A stretch of DNA of 64,000 nt from Fictibacillus aquaticus (GTDB lineage: Bacteria; Bacillota; Bacilli; Bacillales; Fictibacillaceae). Shown piece by piece: positions 8,177-16,117 of the stretch. A program made the position numbers and the translations under genes. Position 1 is the first letter of the stretch; every line of letters begins with the position of its first letter. The notes below the pieces were generated by a model. The model did not search any database. It saw nothing but the letters and a program-made list of their open reading frames with translations, and was not told the origin of the DNA. The DNA lies in contig NZ_NOII01000001.1 of the NCBI RefSeq assembly GCF_002245695.1, positions 1,364,001-1,428,000 on the forward strand. Direction: 5' to 3'.

Positions 8177-8205
8177 ATTCATTTTCCTATCTAAAAATTT
8201 CCTAT
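8177..8205 (-). promoter_or_regulatory. Candidate sigma-H promoter for the PAS kinase
   Basis: Read on the minus strand, ATAGGAAAT (8205-8197) matches the sigma-H -35 pattern and AATGAAT (8183-8177) the -10 pattern. The spacing is about one base longer than the usual optimum. The distance to the kinase ATG is about 47 bases. Confidence 0.45.
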
Positions 8206-8243
8206 TTTTATAACAAAACATTTAGTACAAAGGTACTATCTAC

Positions 8244-8280
8244 ATAAAAAAGCCCCTAAGCCTGTATAAGGCTTGGGGCT
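8244..8280 (-). terminator. Rho-independent terminator of the sigma/anti-sigma/thioredoxin operon
   Basis: On the minus strand an 11-base stem (AGCCCCAAGCC / GGCTTAGGGGCT) overlaps the stop of the thioredoxin gene and is followed by TTTTTTA. Confidence 0.9.
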
Positions 8281-8860
8281 ATTTCAATTTGCTGCCAATG
8301 TGCTCTAAGTACGATTCACTGACCGGTCCGACATACACTTTTTGAACCGTTCCTTCTGTGTCTATAAAATAAGTGGTCGGGATCGCAGCAGCTTTGAATT
8401 GTTTCACTGTTTCCCCTTTTTCGTCAAGAAGTATAGGAAACGTTACTCCGTATTCGTCCGTAAACTCCGAAATGTCGCTCTTATTCTTTTCGGAATGCGT
8501 AAGGTTGACGGCCAATATTTCAATATCGCTGTCTTGGTTTTTATTGTAGAACTTCTGCATGTCCGGCATTTCCTTCCTGCATGGCGGACACCATGTTGCC
8601 CAGAAGTTCAAAATCACTTTCTTTCCGCGATAATCTTTCAAGCTTACAGTTTGTCCTTCAAGGTTTTCCAGCAAGAAATCAGGAGCTGTGTCACCTGGAC
8701 CAAGCCCTGTCTTCCCCGTCTTTGGAGATATCTTAAACGAATCATCCTTAACGTTCTTTTCTGTCCCGTTTGATAGATCCGTTTCTTTCCCTGACACCAA
8801 GACTGCCGCAGCCACTAACAGGATCAATCCTAAAATAATGAATAATGGTCTAGTTTTCAT
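8279..8860 (-). CDS. ResA/TlpA-like membrane-anchored thiol-disulfide oxidoreductase
   Basis: This 193-residue protein has an N-terminal uncleaved signal anchor (MKTRPLFIILGLILLVAAAVLV) and an extracytoplasmic thioredoxin fold of the AhpC/TSA-ResA type. The active site is FWATWCPPCRKEMP (about residues 90-103), a CPPC redox pair. The cis-proline loop is AAIPTTYFID near the C-terminus. ResA reduces apocytochrome c in B. subtilis; related proteins serve spore cortex synthesis or general extracytoplasmic thiol reduction. This copy is the last gene of an operon behind an ECF sigma factor and its anti-sigma factor (15-base gap), not next to cytochrome biogenesis genes. Its job is therefore more likely part of an envelope stress response, by inference. 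A terminator overlaps the stop codon. Confidence 0.85.
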   Translation of the reverse strand: MKTRPLFIILGLILLVAAAVLVSGKETDLSNGTEKNVKDDSFKISPKTGKTGLGPGDTAPDFLLENLEGQTVSLKDYRGKKVILNFWATWCPPCRKEMPDMQKFYNKNQDSDIEILAVNLTHSEKNKSDISEFTDEYGVTFPILLDEKGETVKQFKAAAIPTTYFIDTEGTVQKVYVGPVSESYLEHIGSKLK

Positions 8861-8875
8861 CTGCTATTCTCCGTT

Positions 8876-9616
8876 TTAAAGCTCTGATAAAAGGACAATG
8901 TTTCCTTTTGGTTCTTTGCTTGCAGCTGTCGGTTCGTGCGAGACGGCCACTGCTTCCCAATTATGTGTTCCTTCATAATTCACATCAAATACGACTGCGC
9001 CATTTCCTTTTCCATCCGGTGTAAATGTGCCTGCTCTGTATTTTTTATCTCCTTCAATGAGCCACACCTGATACGCCTCTTTCCCTTTAACAGGGTTCAA
9101 ATTATGAGTTTGGACGATTAGTTTCATATTTCCGTTGTCTTTCACCATAGAAGCGACACCGCTCGATTTCGACTGGTGCGGAGCGAGTGTAATCGTCTTA
9201 AACGTTTCAGCCGTCTTTTCAAGAGCTGCTTCCTGCTTGTTCTTTTCCAAGAATAAATAAGCGTTACCTGCAAGAGAAAGGGTTAAAGCAGCTGCAAGCA
9301 GCCCGCTGATCCAAGGCTTTGAAGCTTCTTTCACCGGTTTGTTTTCTTTATCTGCCATGTTTCTTATTGGCGCTGCCTTAGGCTGATTCTCTTCTTGATC
9401 TGCAAAAACTGCTGCAAGCACCCTGTCCTTCATGCCTGCTGGCGGCTCTTTTTCCTCCGATAAATAAGGCAAGTCTGATGTGAGCATCTGCCATTCTGTC
9501 CATTCAGAAAGGCAGGCTTCACATTCCTGAAGATGCTTCTCAAAATTTTGTTTGTCTTCTCCTTCTAGATGTCCGTTGTAATAATCCAGAAGCTGGTCAC
9601 ATCGGCTCTTGTCCAT
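8876..9616 (-). CDS. Zinc-finger anti-sigma factor with RskA-like C-terminal domain
   Basis: This 246-residue protein starts at ATG 9616 behind GAGGGGAGGG. The N-terminus is a zinc-binding anti-sigma domain: CDQLLDYYNGHL then HLQECEACLSEW, giving the His-x3-Cys-x2-Cys motif near residues 28-35. A single membrane segment follows around residues 105-123 (GLLAAALTLSLAGNAYLFL). The outer part resembles the RskA anti-sigma-K domain (QVWLIEGDKKYRAGTFTPDG, ending in VSHEPTAASKEPKGNIVL). This architecture holds an ECF sigma factor at the membrane until a signal releases it. It overlaps the sigma gene by 20 bases and precedes the thioredoxin gene, which argues for translational coupling. Confidence 0.85.
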   Translation of the reverse strand: MDKSRCDQLLDYYNGHLEGEDKQNFEKHLQECEACLSEWTEWQMLTSDLPYLSEEKEPPAGMKDRVLAAVFADQEENQPKAAPIRNMADKENKPVKEASKPWISGLLAAALTLSLAGNAYLFLEKNKQEAALEKTAETFKTITLAPHQSKSSGVASMVKDNGNMKLIVQTHNLNPVKGKEAYQVWLIEGDKKYRAGTFTPDGKGNGAVVFDVNYEGTHNWEAVAVSHEPTAASKEPKGNIVLLSEL

Positions 9617-10166
9617 ATTTATCCCTCCCCTCATTATATTTTTTTCTTAAATGCTGCAGCGCAAGCCGTATCCTTCCTTTAACAGTACCTAACGGGACAC
9701 CGCACGATTCAGATATTTTCTGCTGTGATTCTCCTTTGAAATAAAAGAGTTCCACCATCTTTTTCTGTTCTTCAGAGAGAGTGGAGATGGCTGACTGCAG
9801 CTGCTCTCTTTCTTCTCTCCACTCAACTGTCTTTTCGACGTTTTCACTAGCTGGAATCTGCAGATTTTCATCACTCAGCTCAGTTTCCGTTTTACTTCGT
9901 TTCCTTAACAAATCGATGCAGGCGTTCCTCGTAACGGTCAGCATCCATGATGAAAATTTGCCTTTTTCTTTGCTGTATGTTCTTTTGTTTCTCCAAATTT
10001 TTATAAAGACTTCCTGAACCGCATCCTCTGACAGTTCTTTTTGCTGCAGAATTTTGAAGGCGAACGAGTAGAGCAGTTTCTCATACCGCTCATAAAGTAA
10101 CTCCAGTGCTTCCCGGTCGTCCTTCTGGATCCGCTCATAAAGCTCGAAATCAGAAATTGTACCCAT
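9597..10166 (-). CDS. ECF-subfamily RNA polymerase sigma factor
   Basis: This 189-residue sigma-70 family protein starts at ATG 10166 behind AAAAGGAGA; a longer in-frame N-terminal extension lacks a ribosome site. Region 2 is visible at about 20-95, with LYERYEKLLYSFAFKIL, then AEDAVQEVFIKIW-like text (SEDAVQEVFIKIWRN) and the DNA-melting segment FSSWMLTVTRNACIDLLRKRSK. Region 4 is at about 125-180 (LSEEQKKMVELFYFKGESQQKISESCGVPLGTVKGRIRLAL), a typical -35-recognising helix-turn-helix. It is made together with an RskA-type anti-sigma factor and a ResA-like thioredoxin. The stimulus is not evident from sequence; a thiol or envelope stress is a reasonable guess. Confidence 0.88.
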   Translation of the reverse strand: MGTISDFELYERIQKDDREALELLYERYEKLLYSFAFKILQQKELSEDAVQEVFIKIWRNKRTYSKEKGKFSSWMLTVTRNACIDLLRKRSKTETELSDENLQIPASENVEKTVEWREEREQLQSAISTLSEEQKKMVELFYFKGESQQKISESCGVPLGTVKGRIRLALQHLRKKYNEGRDKYGQEPM

Positions 10167-10377
10167 GACCGTCTCCTTTTTTGCAATGAATATAACTATT
10201 ATAACGTTACGGGCACTCTTTGTCCTTTCAATACAATTGCCTATTAAGCTAACGCTGAAAAACAGCTGCCGGATCATGAAAAAGTAAAGTTTAATCATTA
10301 ATAATTATGTGATGCAGCCGATATAACCCTTATATAAAGCTAACATGAAATAAAATTGCAAAGTGGGGATACAGCAT

Positions 10378-11163
10378 ATGGACCGCTCAACATTAATTGG
10401 AGTCATTCTAGGCATTGTCGCGATAGGCGTTGGTATGGTGTTAAAAGGAGTCAGTCCGGCAGCGCTTCTTAATCCGGCAGCACTTCTCATAATCTTCGCC
10501 GGTACTGCCGCCGCTATTCTGATCGCATTTCCAATGTCAGAGCTGAAAAAGCTTCCGACATTATTTAAAATACTTTTCACTGAACGAAAACTGCTTGAGA
10601 TCAACGAGCTGATCGCCACCTTCATAGACTGGGCTAGCATTGCCCGCAAAGAAGGCTTGCTTTCACTTGAGCCAAAAGCTGATGAAGTAGATGAGCCGTT
10701 TTTGAAGCAGGGCATTAAAATGATCGTAGATGGCCAGTCACCCGAGTTTATCAGGGACGTTTTAATGAAGGATCTTGAAACGATGGAAGAACGCCATTTA
10801 AGCAATTCATCCATGTTCACACAAGCCGGAACATACGCTCCGACACTCGGAGTTCTTGGAGCAGTAGTCGGCTTAGTTGCAGCACTCGGCAACATGCAGG
10901 ATATTACAGCACTTGGCCATGCTATCTCTGCCGCATTTATCGCAACATTATTCGGGATATTTACTGGATATGTCTTGTGGCATCCATTCGCTAACAAGCT
11001 AAAGCGCAAATCAAAACAAGAGATTAAATTGAAAGAAATCATGATCGAAGGACTTCTTTCCATTCAGGACGGTACGTCTCCAAAAATTTTAGAAGAAAAG
11101 CTATTAACATATCTTCCTGCAAGTGAACGTGAATCCGTCAAAGAAGGTGGTTCTGTTGGCTAA
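10378..11163 (+). CDS. motA: Flagellar motor stator protein MotA
   Basis: This protein of about 261 residues starts at ATG 10378 behind GTGGGG; an in-frame GTG at 10363 is less likely. It has four membrane segments: IGVILGIVAIGVGMVL and LLIIFAGTAAAILIAF at the N-terminus, then two after residue about 145 within TYAPTLGVLGAVVGLVAALG and AISAAFIATLFGIFTGYVLW. Between them is the cytoplasmic torque-generating domain with the charged residues that contact FliG. With MotB it forms the ion channel driving flagellar rotation. The length and the A-P-T-L-G-x-L-G motif fit the family. MotB overlaps its end by 8 bases. MotA/MotB (proton) or MotP/MotS (sodium) cannot be separated with certainty, but the KKKKH start of MotB favours MotAB. 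Confidence 0.9.
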   Translation: MDRSTLIGVILGIVAIGVGMVLKGVSPAALLNPAALLIIFAGTAAAILIAFPMSELKKLPTLFKILFTERKLLEINELIATFIDWASIARKEGLLSLEPKADEVDEPFLKQGIKMIVDGQSPEFIRDVLMKDLETMEERHLSNSSMFTQAGTYAPTLGVLGAVVGLVAALGNMQDITALGHAISAAFIATLFGIFTGYVLWHPFANKLKRKSKQEIKLKEIMIEGLLSIQDGTSPKILEEKLLTYLPASERESVKEGGSVG

Positions 11164-11926
11164 GAAAAAGAAGCATCATGACGAGCATATCGACGAAAGC
11201 TGGCTCATTCCTTATGCTGACATGCTTACTCTTTTGCTCGCCCTCTTTATCGTTCTATTTGCGATGAGTGAGATCGACTCACAAAAATTTAAAGCGATGG
11301 CGAGTGCCTTTAAAAACGAATTTAAAGGCGGAACAGGTATCATGGAAGAACCGATGACCGTTCCGACACCACAGTCAAACCCTGTTCCACTTGTACAGCC
11401 GGACGCGATGAGCAAGAAGGAAAAGGAACGTATGCAAAAGGCAAAGCAAGAACTTGAAGCTCTTGAACAACTTGAGAAAAAAATCAACTCTTTTATACAG
11501 GCTAATAACCTCAAAGCAAGTCTGCAGACACAGCTTACCGAAAACGGTCTGCTCATTACCATCATGGATAATGCACTGTTCGATTCCGGCAGTGCCACCA
11601 TTAAAGAAGGCTCCAAAGGAATTGGTACAAAGCTGTCTGAACTGCTCGTCACTAATCCGCCGCGTGACATCGTAATTGCAGGCCATACAGATAACGTACC
11701 AATCTCCACGGCACAGTTTCAGTCTAACTGGGAACTAAGCGCGATCCGTGCGATCAACTTTATGCGTATCCTGATTTTGAATCCTGACTTGAAGCAGGAA
11801 AATTTAAGCGCCAGCGGATACGGAGAATTTCGTCCGAAAGCTGACAATTCATCACCTGAAGGACGTGCGAAAAACCGCCGTGTAGAAGTACTGATCCTTC
11901 CGAATTACAGTTTGAGCGATAATTGA
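11156..11926 (+). CDS. motB: Flagellar motor stator protein MotB
   Basis: This 256-residue protein probably starts at TTG 11156 behind AAGAAGGTGG, giving MAKKKKHHDEHIDESWLIPYADMLTLLLALFIVLFAMS. That includes the single membrane helix with the ion-binding Asp of the PYADMLTLLLALF motif. The periplasmic-side OmpA-like peptidoglycan-binding domain occupies about 130-250, with LFDSGSATIK, IAGHTDNVPI and SASGYGEFRPKADNSSPEGRAKNRRVEV. The domain anchors the stator to the cell wall around the rotor. It overlaps motA by 8 bases (translational coupling, as in B. subtilis). A terminator follows 18 bases after the stop. Confidence 0.9.
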   Translation: MAKKKKHHDEHIDESWLIPYADMLTLLLALFIVLFAMSEIDSQKFKAMASAFKNEFKGGTGIMEEPMTVPTPQSNPVPLVQPDAMSKKEKERMQKAKQELEALEQLEKKINSFIQANNLKASLQTQLTENGLLITIMDNALFDSGSATIKEGSKGIGTKLSELLVTNPPRDIVIAGHTDNVPISTAQFQSNWELSAIRAINFMRILILNPDLKQENLSASGYGEFRPKADNSSPEGRAKNRRVEVLILPNYSLSDN

Positions 11927-11943
11927 TGTATTGCAAACAAAAA

Positions 11944-11968
11944 AACCAGCCTCAGGGCTGGTTTTTTT
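11944..11968 (+). terminator. Rho-independent terminator after motAB
   Basis: ACCAGCC and GGCTGGT pair around TCAG and are followed by TTTTTTTG. Confidence 0.9.
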
Positions 11969-12095
11969 GTTTGTTTTGTTAGAAAAGTCATCTGTGTAGT
12001 CACTTGAGTTTATGCATCAAAGCCTAATCCATAAAGACATGACACATTCATCAATTCATCATTCACTTAATCATCTTGATTACTTCGTTGTTTAA

Positions 12096-12407
12096 GTTGA
12101 TCGGAGTGTAAGGTGCCGACTCCTCGAAAATAAAGTTCACATTTTCTTCGTGCGATGTCTTGCTACGTCGCCTTCCTTATCCAGCGGGACGAGTGGGACA
12201 GGTGAGACCCTTTAAGGGCGCGCAGCGGCAAAGGGGCTCACTTGTCCAGCAGAAAACGGCTAGCCCCTCGAGGTCAAAAGGGCAAGTGTCCAATAAGTCA
12301 AAGAACGACTTACCGGCCCCTTTCCCTTTTACTTGTCGGGGCTGAACGAGCCGTTTCTGCTTTTCGCCACGCCCCGCGGAAAGCGTGCGCCTGAAACGGA
12401 GATCAAC
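12096..12407 (+). repeat. GTTGATC...GATCAAC modular repeat, copy R2 (long form with two inserts)
   Basis: This 312-base copy is bounded by GTTGATC (12096) and GATCAAC (12401-12407). Relative to the 128-base core it carries insert module 1 (about 12124-12181, with CGAAAAT...ATTTTC) and insert module 2 (about 12242-12374, itself an imperfect hairpin beginning TCCAGCAGAAAACGGCTAG and ending AGCCGTTTCTGC). The central GGTGAG...CTCAC hairpin is present. Sequence left of it from about 12030 (AGCCTAATCCAT, TAATCATCTTGAT) also resembles the flank of R1. The gap between motB and the M48 gene contains nothing else except the motAB terminator. Confidence 0.85.
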
Positions 12408-12418
12408 TGCTTCTCTGA

Positions 12419-13681
12419 TTATTTATCTTTCGAAGTCCGCTGCGCATCAAGGAAACTGATCCGCTCTAGCATCGTCGGATGACCGTATAAGAAGAATTTC
12501 ACGAGCTTAGGCGGGTTTACCTCACTCAAGCCAGACACCGTCAGTTCCTGAAAAGCACCTACTGCGGCTTCTGGGTTTTTCGTCATCTCAATCGCATATT
12601 GATCTGCATCTCGTTCGGCACTGCGGGAAATTGCGTTTTCGACTGGAGACACAGCGAACCCGAGCAATGAAAAGATCAACAGCAATGCCGGCAGCGCGGC
12701 AATATCGCTTATTCCCTTTATCCCCCATGCATCACCATACTTTTTAATCCATCTTCGGTAAAGCATATTTCCAAAATACAGTCCGAGGAACGAAAGCACA
12801 ATTGATGAAATCAAGTTCCAGTAAAGATGATTCATCACATAGTGTCCCATCTCGTGTGCCATGACGAACAGCACCTGACTGTCAGACAACTTGTTAAGTG
12901 TTGTATCCCATAATACGATCCTCAGGTTAGAACCGATTCCGTTCACGTATGCATTTAGTGAATTTGTTTTCTCTGACATATTCACTTCATAAACGTTATC
13001 TGCTGGAATATCAGCTTTATCGGCAAGAAGAAGAATCTTTTCTTTTAACGCCTGATCTTTTAGCGGCGAAAATTCATTGTAAAGAGGATCGATCAGTACC
13101 GGCTGGATAAAGTACATGAAAATGGTAAACGGGATAGACAGCAGCCATGCGTACAGCCACCACTTCTTTTCGCTCTTTTTCATAAGCCAGTAAATCGCGC
13201 CGACCATGACCACAGTAAACGCATAGCCAATCCAAAAATCAACAAGGCTGTCTTTCATCCACCCATCAAAATGCTGCACCGATACTTTATAAGATTTTGA
13301 GACGGTATAGCTGTAGTATCTAAGCGGAAACGTGAGAATCCAGCTCGCCGCAGAAAGAAAGAGCACGTACAGCGCAGAATGGACTACACTGAATCTGGTC
13401 AGTCCTTGGGCGGTCTCGCGGAAACGTCTTGAAAGCCCGAATCCTAGTACGAGCAAATAGATGAGCCATTCGAGTGGAACCGATACAAAATAAATAAAGT
13501 CCTTAATACGTGAAAAATCATAGCTGAGTGAAAGCTGCCGTTCGTTCATAAACATTGCTGGATCAGCGGCAGAACCTTTTAAATGAACAGGAAGCGCCGT
13601 ATCCGCTCCATGAAACAGATAAAACCACATCGCTCCTAAATAAGCGGCAAAACCAATAGCGAACCAAGCTGCTTTTTTCAT
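12419..13681 (-). CDS. M48-family membrane metalloprotease (Ste24/CAAX-protease-like, YhfN-like)
   Basis: This 420-residue integral membrane protein has seven or so hydrophobic segments and the zinc protease signature FVMAHEMGHYVMNHL (His276, Glu277, His280). The third ligand lies in SRSAERDADQYAIEM near residue 370. The order (N-terminal membrane pairs, then YEVNMSEKTNSLNAYVNGIGSNLRIVLWDTTL before the zinc motif) is that of the Ste24p/CAAX prenyl protease group, which in bacteria handles membrane-protein quality control or peptide maturation. B. subtilis YhfN belongs here, and other yhf-region homologues (yhfI, lplJ) occur later in the window. It appears monocistronic. A 20-base-period array lies upstream. 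Confidence 0.85.
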   Translation of the reverse strand: MKKAAWFAIGFAAYLGAMWFYLFHGADTALPVHLKGSAADPAMFMNERQLSLSYDFSRIKDFIYFVSVPLEWLIYLLVLGFGLSRRFRETAQGLTRFSVVHSALYVLFLSAASWILTFPLRYYSYTVSKSYKVSVQHFDGWMKDSLVDFWIGYAFTVVMVGAIYWLMKKSEKKWWLYAWLLSIPFTIFMYFIQPVLIDPLYNEFSPLKDQALKEKILLLADKADIPADNVYEVNMSEKTNSLNAYVNGIGSNLRIVLWDTTLNKLSDSQVLFVMAHEMGHYVMNHLYWNLISSIVLSFLGLYFGNMLYRRWIKKYGDAWGIKGISDIAALPALLLIFSLLGFAVSPVENAISRSAERDADQYAIEMTKNPEAAVGAFQELTVSGLSEVNPPKLVKFFLYGHPTMLERISFLDAQRTSKDK

Positions 13682-13758
13682 GTTTGTCCCCCCTCTCCTA
13701 TTATATTTAGGCAGGCTCGGACTTCTTTAGAACACGAAACAGCTTTTTTCAGGTTTTG

Positions 13759-13845
13759 CGGGTCTAATTCAAAATTCACGGGTCGAAACGTCAGTTTATC
13801 GGGTCTAAAATAAAATTTACGGGTCGAAATCTAATTTTGCGGGTC
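13759..13845. repeat. Five-unit degenerate tandem array, 20-21 base period (array 1)
   Basis: CGGGTC recurs at 13759, 13779, 13800, 13820 and 13840, spaced 20, 21, 20 and 20 bases. The units are A/T rich between the G-rich blocks (for example CGGGTCTAAAATAAAATTTA) and diverge elsewhere. It lies between the divergent-looking ends of the M48 gene (start side) and the HAD gene (stop side), with no coding potential. Confidence 0.75.
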
Positions 13846-13888
13846 TAGCCAACTGACTTACATCACTGATGCGGTCTAGATAGACTTA

Positions 13889-14716
13889 TCAAAAAGCATT
13901 TGCCAGTGTCGGCACAACAACCAGGTTATCATGGCTGTTATCAGTACCGCTTGCCTGAATATAAATGGCCTTCATTCCAATCAATAGAGCCGGAGCGATC
14001 TCATTAATAAAGTTATCACCGATCGAAACAGCCTCCTCCGGCTTCACATTAAAGCTCTCCAATATCTCCTGCAGCAGCTGCTTGGAACGAAGAGGCTTCT
14101 GGCTTTCCGTATGTACAGCATGAAACAATCCGGTAAGTTCAAGCTCATCCAGCAGTCTTCCTACATCCTCACGTTCGCTGTTTGTCATCAAAACGATTTT
14201 CTTTTCACCGCACAGCTTAATCAAAGCTTCTTTAAGACCTGGTGTTTTAGTAAGTGAAAATTCATCTGTGACCATATATTCTTTCGTAGCGTTGTAGCAC
14301 TCCCACGTATCATCTTGAGAGAGGCCAAAATGGATAGCTGTCGCATACGGAAGCCACCAGCCATCCCCTATTGCAATCAGCCTTTCAAAATCGTAAACCA
14401 GCTCGCCGGAGTACTCTTGGCTCACCTTTTCAGCAGGCCACTCTTCCCCTTGAAAGCTTTCCACTTTGGTCACCTGAAGGCTTAATGGTTCCACTGTAAC
14501 GGCGGTATCATTCTTAATATCGTATACCTTTCCGATGGAGACTGGATGCTCGCCTTTTTTCATGGATTCGTATGTTTGCCAAAAAGCTTCTTTCTCGCTT
14601 TCCTTCACTCTTGCCTGCAGCTGCCGGCAATAATAATCAAAGTGATCAGTATCCTCATATAGTGTGCCGTCCAAGTCAAAGACAAGCAGTTTAGCATTTT
14701 CTATACTATTTTTCAC
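13889..14716 (-). CDS. HAD-superfamily hydrolase
   Basis: This 275-residue protein has HAD motif I at LLVFDLDGTLYEDTDHF (Asp14 and Asp16). Motif II is IVLMTNSERED. The motif III Lys is in the SQKPLRSKQ stretch, and motif IV is AVSIGDNFINEIAPAL (GD plus downstream acid). A large cap of about 130 residues lies between motifs I and II; it includes YDIKNDTAVTVEPL, which is unusual and suggests a specialised substrate. Motif IV followed by INEIAPALLIGMKAIYI resembles pyrimidine 5'-nucleotidase/YjjG-type haloacid dehalogenases. The actual substrate cannot be assigned. It appears monocistronic and is divergent from the GntR-ABC operon. Confidence 0.75.
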   Translation of the reverse strand: MKNSIENAKLLVFDLDGTLYEDTDHFDYYCRQLQARVKESEKEAFWQTYESMKKGEHPVSIGKVYDIKNDTAVTVEPLSLQVTKVESFQGEEWPAEKVSQEYSGELVYDFERLIAIGDGWWLPYATAIHFGLSQDDTWECYNATKEYMVTDEFSLTKTPGLKEALIKLCGEKKIVLMTNSEREDVGRLLDELELTGLFHAVHTESQKPLRSKQLLQEILESFNVKPEEAVSIGDNFINEIAPALLIGMKAIYIQASGTDNSHDNLVVVPTLANAF

Positions 14717-14777
14717 GGCGGATCATCCTTTCTTTTCACATTGTATGACAGGTACACAGACAGAAGCAAAAATTTAG

Positions 14778-14822
14778 TTGACATCTTTTTCTAATTATAG
14801 TGTACTATACATAGTAATACAC
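14778..14822 (+). promoter_or_regulatory. Promoter region with imperfect palindrome, probable GntR operator
   Basis: TTGACA at 14778-14783 is a good -35 box; the matching -10 is ambiguous (TATAGT or TGTACT around 14796-14806). Overlapping it, GTGTACTATACATAG and the following TAATACAC (14801-14822) form an imperfect inverted repeat like those bound by YtrA-type GntR repressors. Confidence 0.5.
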
Positions 14823-14847
14823 ACATTGCAATTTAAGGTGGGATAAT

Positions 14848-15261
14848 ATGCTGTTAAATTTAGATCCCCGAAGCCATATACCAATATGGGAACAGGTCGT
14901 TAATCAAGTTAAGGAGCTTATTTTAAAAGAACTGCTTCTTCCGGGAGAAAAGCTGCCGTCTGTCAGGGAAATGTCCTCAATGCTCTTAATCAATCCTAAC
15001 ACCGTGAGTAAGGCTTACCAGGAGCTCGAACGGCAAGGAATCATCGAGACGCTGCGCGGCAAAGGGACGTTTGTTTTACAGAGCATCGTGCCTAAAGCGG
15101 ATGAACAAAAAATTGAAGCGCTGCGCCAGGCACTTAAACAGCTTGTTATTGAATCTTCTTATCTTGGCATCGAGAAGGAATCGTTCTTAAAATGGGCAGA
15201 AAGCTACCTTAAGGAACTAGGAGGAGGAACCGATTGTGCTGAAAGTTCATCAGATTCATAA
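14848..15261 (+). CDS. GntR-family (YtrA subfamily) transcriptional regulator
   Basis: This 137-residue regulator has an N-terminal GntR winged helix: IPIWEQVVNQVKELILKELLLPGEKLPSVREM, then LLINPNTVSKAYQELERQGIIETLRGKGTFV (about residues 12-78). It has only a short C-terminal tail of about 50 residues, as in the YtrA subfamily. YtrA-type repressors control ABC transporter operons and often respond to cell-envelope-active antibiotics. The ATPase gene overlaps its 3' end by 26 bases and a permease follows, the standard YtrA-type operon. The inverted repeat over its promoter suggests autorepression. Confidence 0.85.
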   Translation: MLLNLDPRSHIPIWEQVVNQVKELILKELLLPGEKLPSVREMSSMLLINPNTVSKAYQELERQGIIETLRGKGTFVLQSIVPKADEQKIEALRQALKQLVIESSYLGIEKESFLKWAESYLKELGGGTDCAESSSDS

Positions 15262-16117
15262 GACAATAGAAGGAAACGATGTGCTGCAGGATATCTCCTT
15301 CACACTCGAACGCGGCAGCATCGCTGGTATGGTCGGGCGCAACGGGGTCGGAAAGAGCACTCTTCTCCGGACGATTGTCGGAATTTTTGATCCAGATTCT
15401 GGAACGGTTACGATCGATGATATTGATGTCCATAAAAATCCTGCTATAAAACAAAAAATCACGTACGTTCCTGATTCATCAGAACTATTAAAATCTTACA
15501 GTGTAAAAGATATCGTGAAACTATATGACGCGGTTTACGAGAACTTCGATGCTGGGTACTTTTATCACCTGATGAACCGGTTCGGACTTCCAAAGAAAAA
15601 ATTGAGAAGTTATTCAAAGGGAATGAAAGCCCTATTTCATATGATTCTTTCATTCTCCACAAAATCGGAGTACATCATTCTTGATGAGCCGACAAATGGA
15701 TTGGATCCGATCGTTAAGCGTCAAATACTTACTTTCATAATTGAAGAAGTGTCTGAGCGAAATGTTTGTGTTCTCATCTCCACACACCATCTTGATGAGA
15801 TTGAAAAGATCGCAGATACGGTCATTACCTTAAAAGAAGGACGGATCGGCTCATTTACAACGATAGAAGAAGCTAAGAATTCATTCAGGAAGGTTCAGAC
15901 TGTTTTTACAGATGGGCTGCCTGATGCTGTCGCTGCTCTTCCAAACGTTAAAGTGCTGAACACAACAGGCCGGGTGACAACACTATTAATTAACGGAAAC
16001 ATCAAGGAGTCTCTGTCAGTGATCAGCGGATTTGAGCCTTTGTTTATAGAGGAACTGCCGATGTCATTAGAAGACATCTTCATCAGCACACTTGGGGGGG
16101 AAGAATATGTTTCATAA
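15236..16117 (+). CDS. ABC transporter ATP-binding protein (YtrB-like)
   Basis: This 293-residue ATPase starts at GTG 15236 behind AGGAGGAGG. Walker A is GRNGVGKSTLL at about residues 36-46. The signature is the atypical SYSKGMKALFHMIL instead of LSGGQ, and Walker B is YIILDEPTNGLD, followed by the H-loop ISTHHLDEIE. The C-terminal 80 residues are the accessory domain seen in YtrB/BcrA-type exporters. It is embedded in a GntR-ATPase-permease operon, overlapping both neighbours, so it should energise the adjacent permease. Such systems respond to cell-wall antibiotics or export lipids or peptides; the substrate here is unknown. Confidence 0.85.
   Translation: MLKVHQIHKTIEGNDVLQDISFTLERGSIAGMVGRNGVGKSTLLRTIVGIFDPDSGTVTIDDIDVHKNPAIKQKITYVPDSSELLKSYSVKDIVKLYDAVYENFDAGYFYHLMNRFGLPKKKLRSYSKGMKALFHMILSFSTKSEYIILDEPTNGLDPIVKRQILTFIIEEVSERNVCVLISTHHLDEIEKIADTVITLKEGRIGSFTTIEEAKNSFRKVQTVFTDGLPDAVAALPNVKVLNTTGRVTTLLINGNIKESLSVISGFEPLFIEELPMSLEDIFISTLGGEEYVS

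Noticed and set aside
12160-12345. 61-codon plus-strand frame between motB and the M48 protease gene
   Set aside because: It lies entirely in repeat R2, spans both insert modules and has no ribosome site.
13759-13845. CRISPR array
   Set aside because: The repeats are about 6-9 conserved bases with a 20-21 base period, too short and too degenerate, and no cas genes are nearby.
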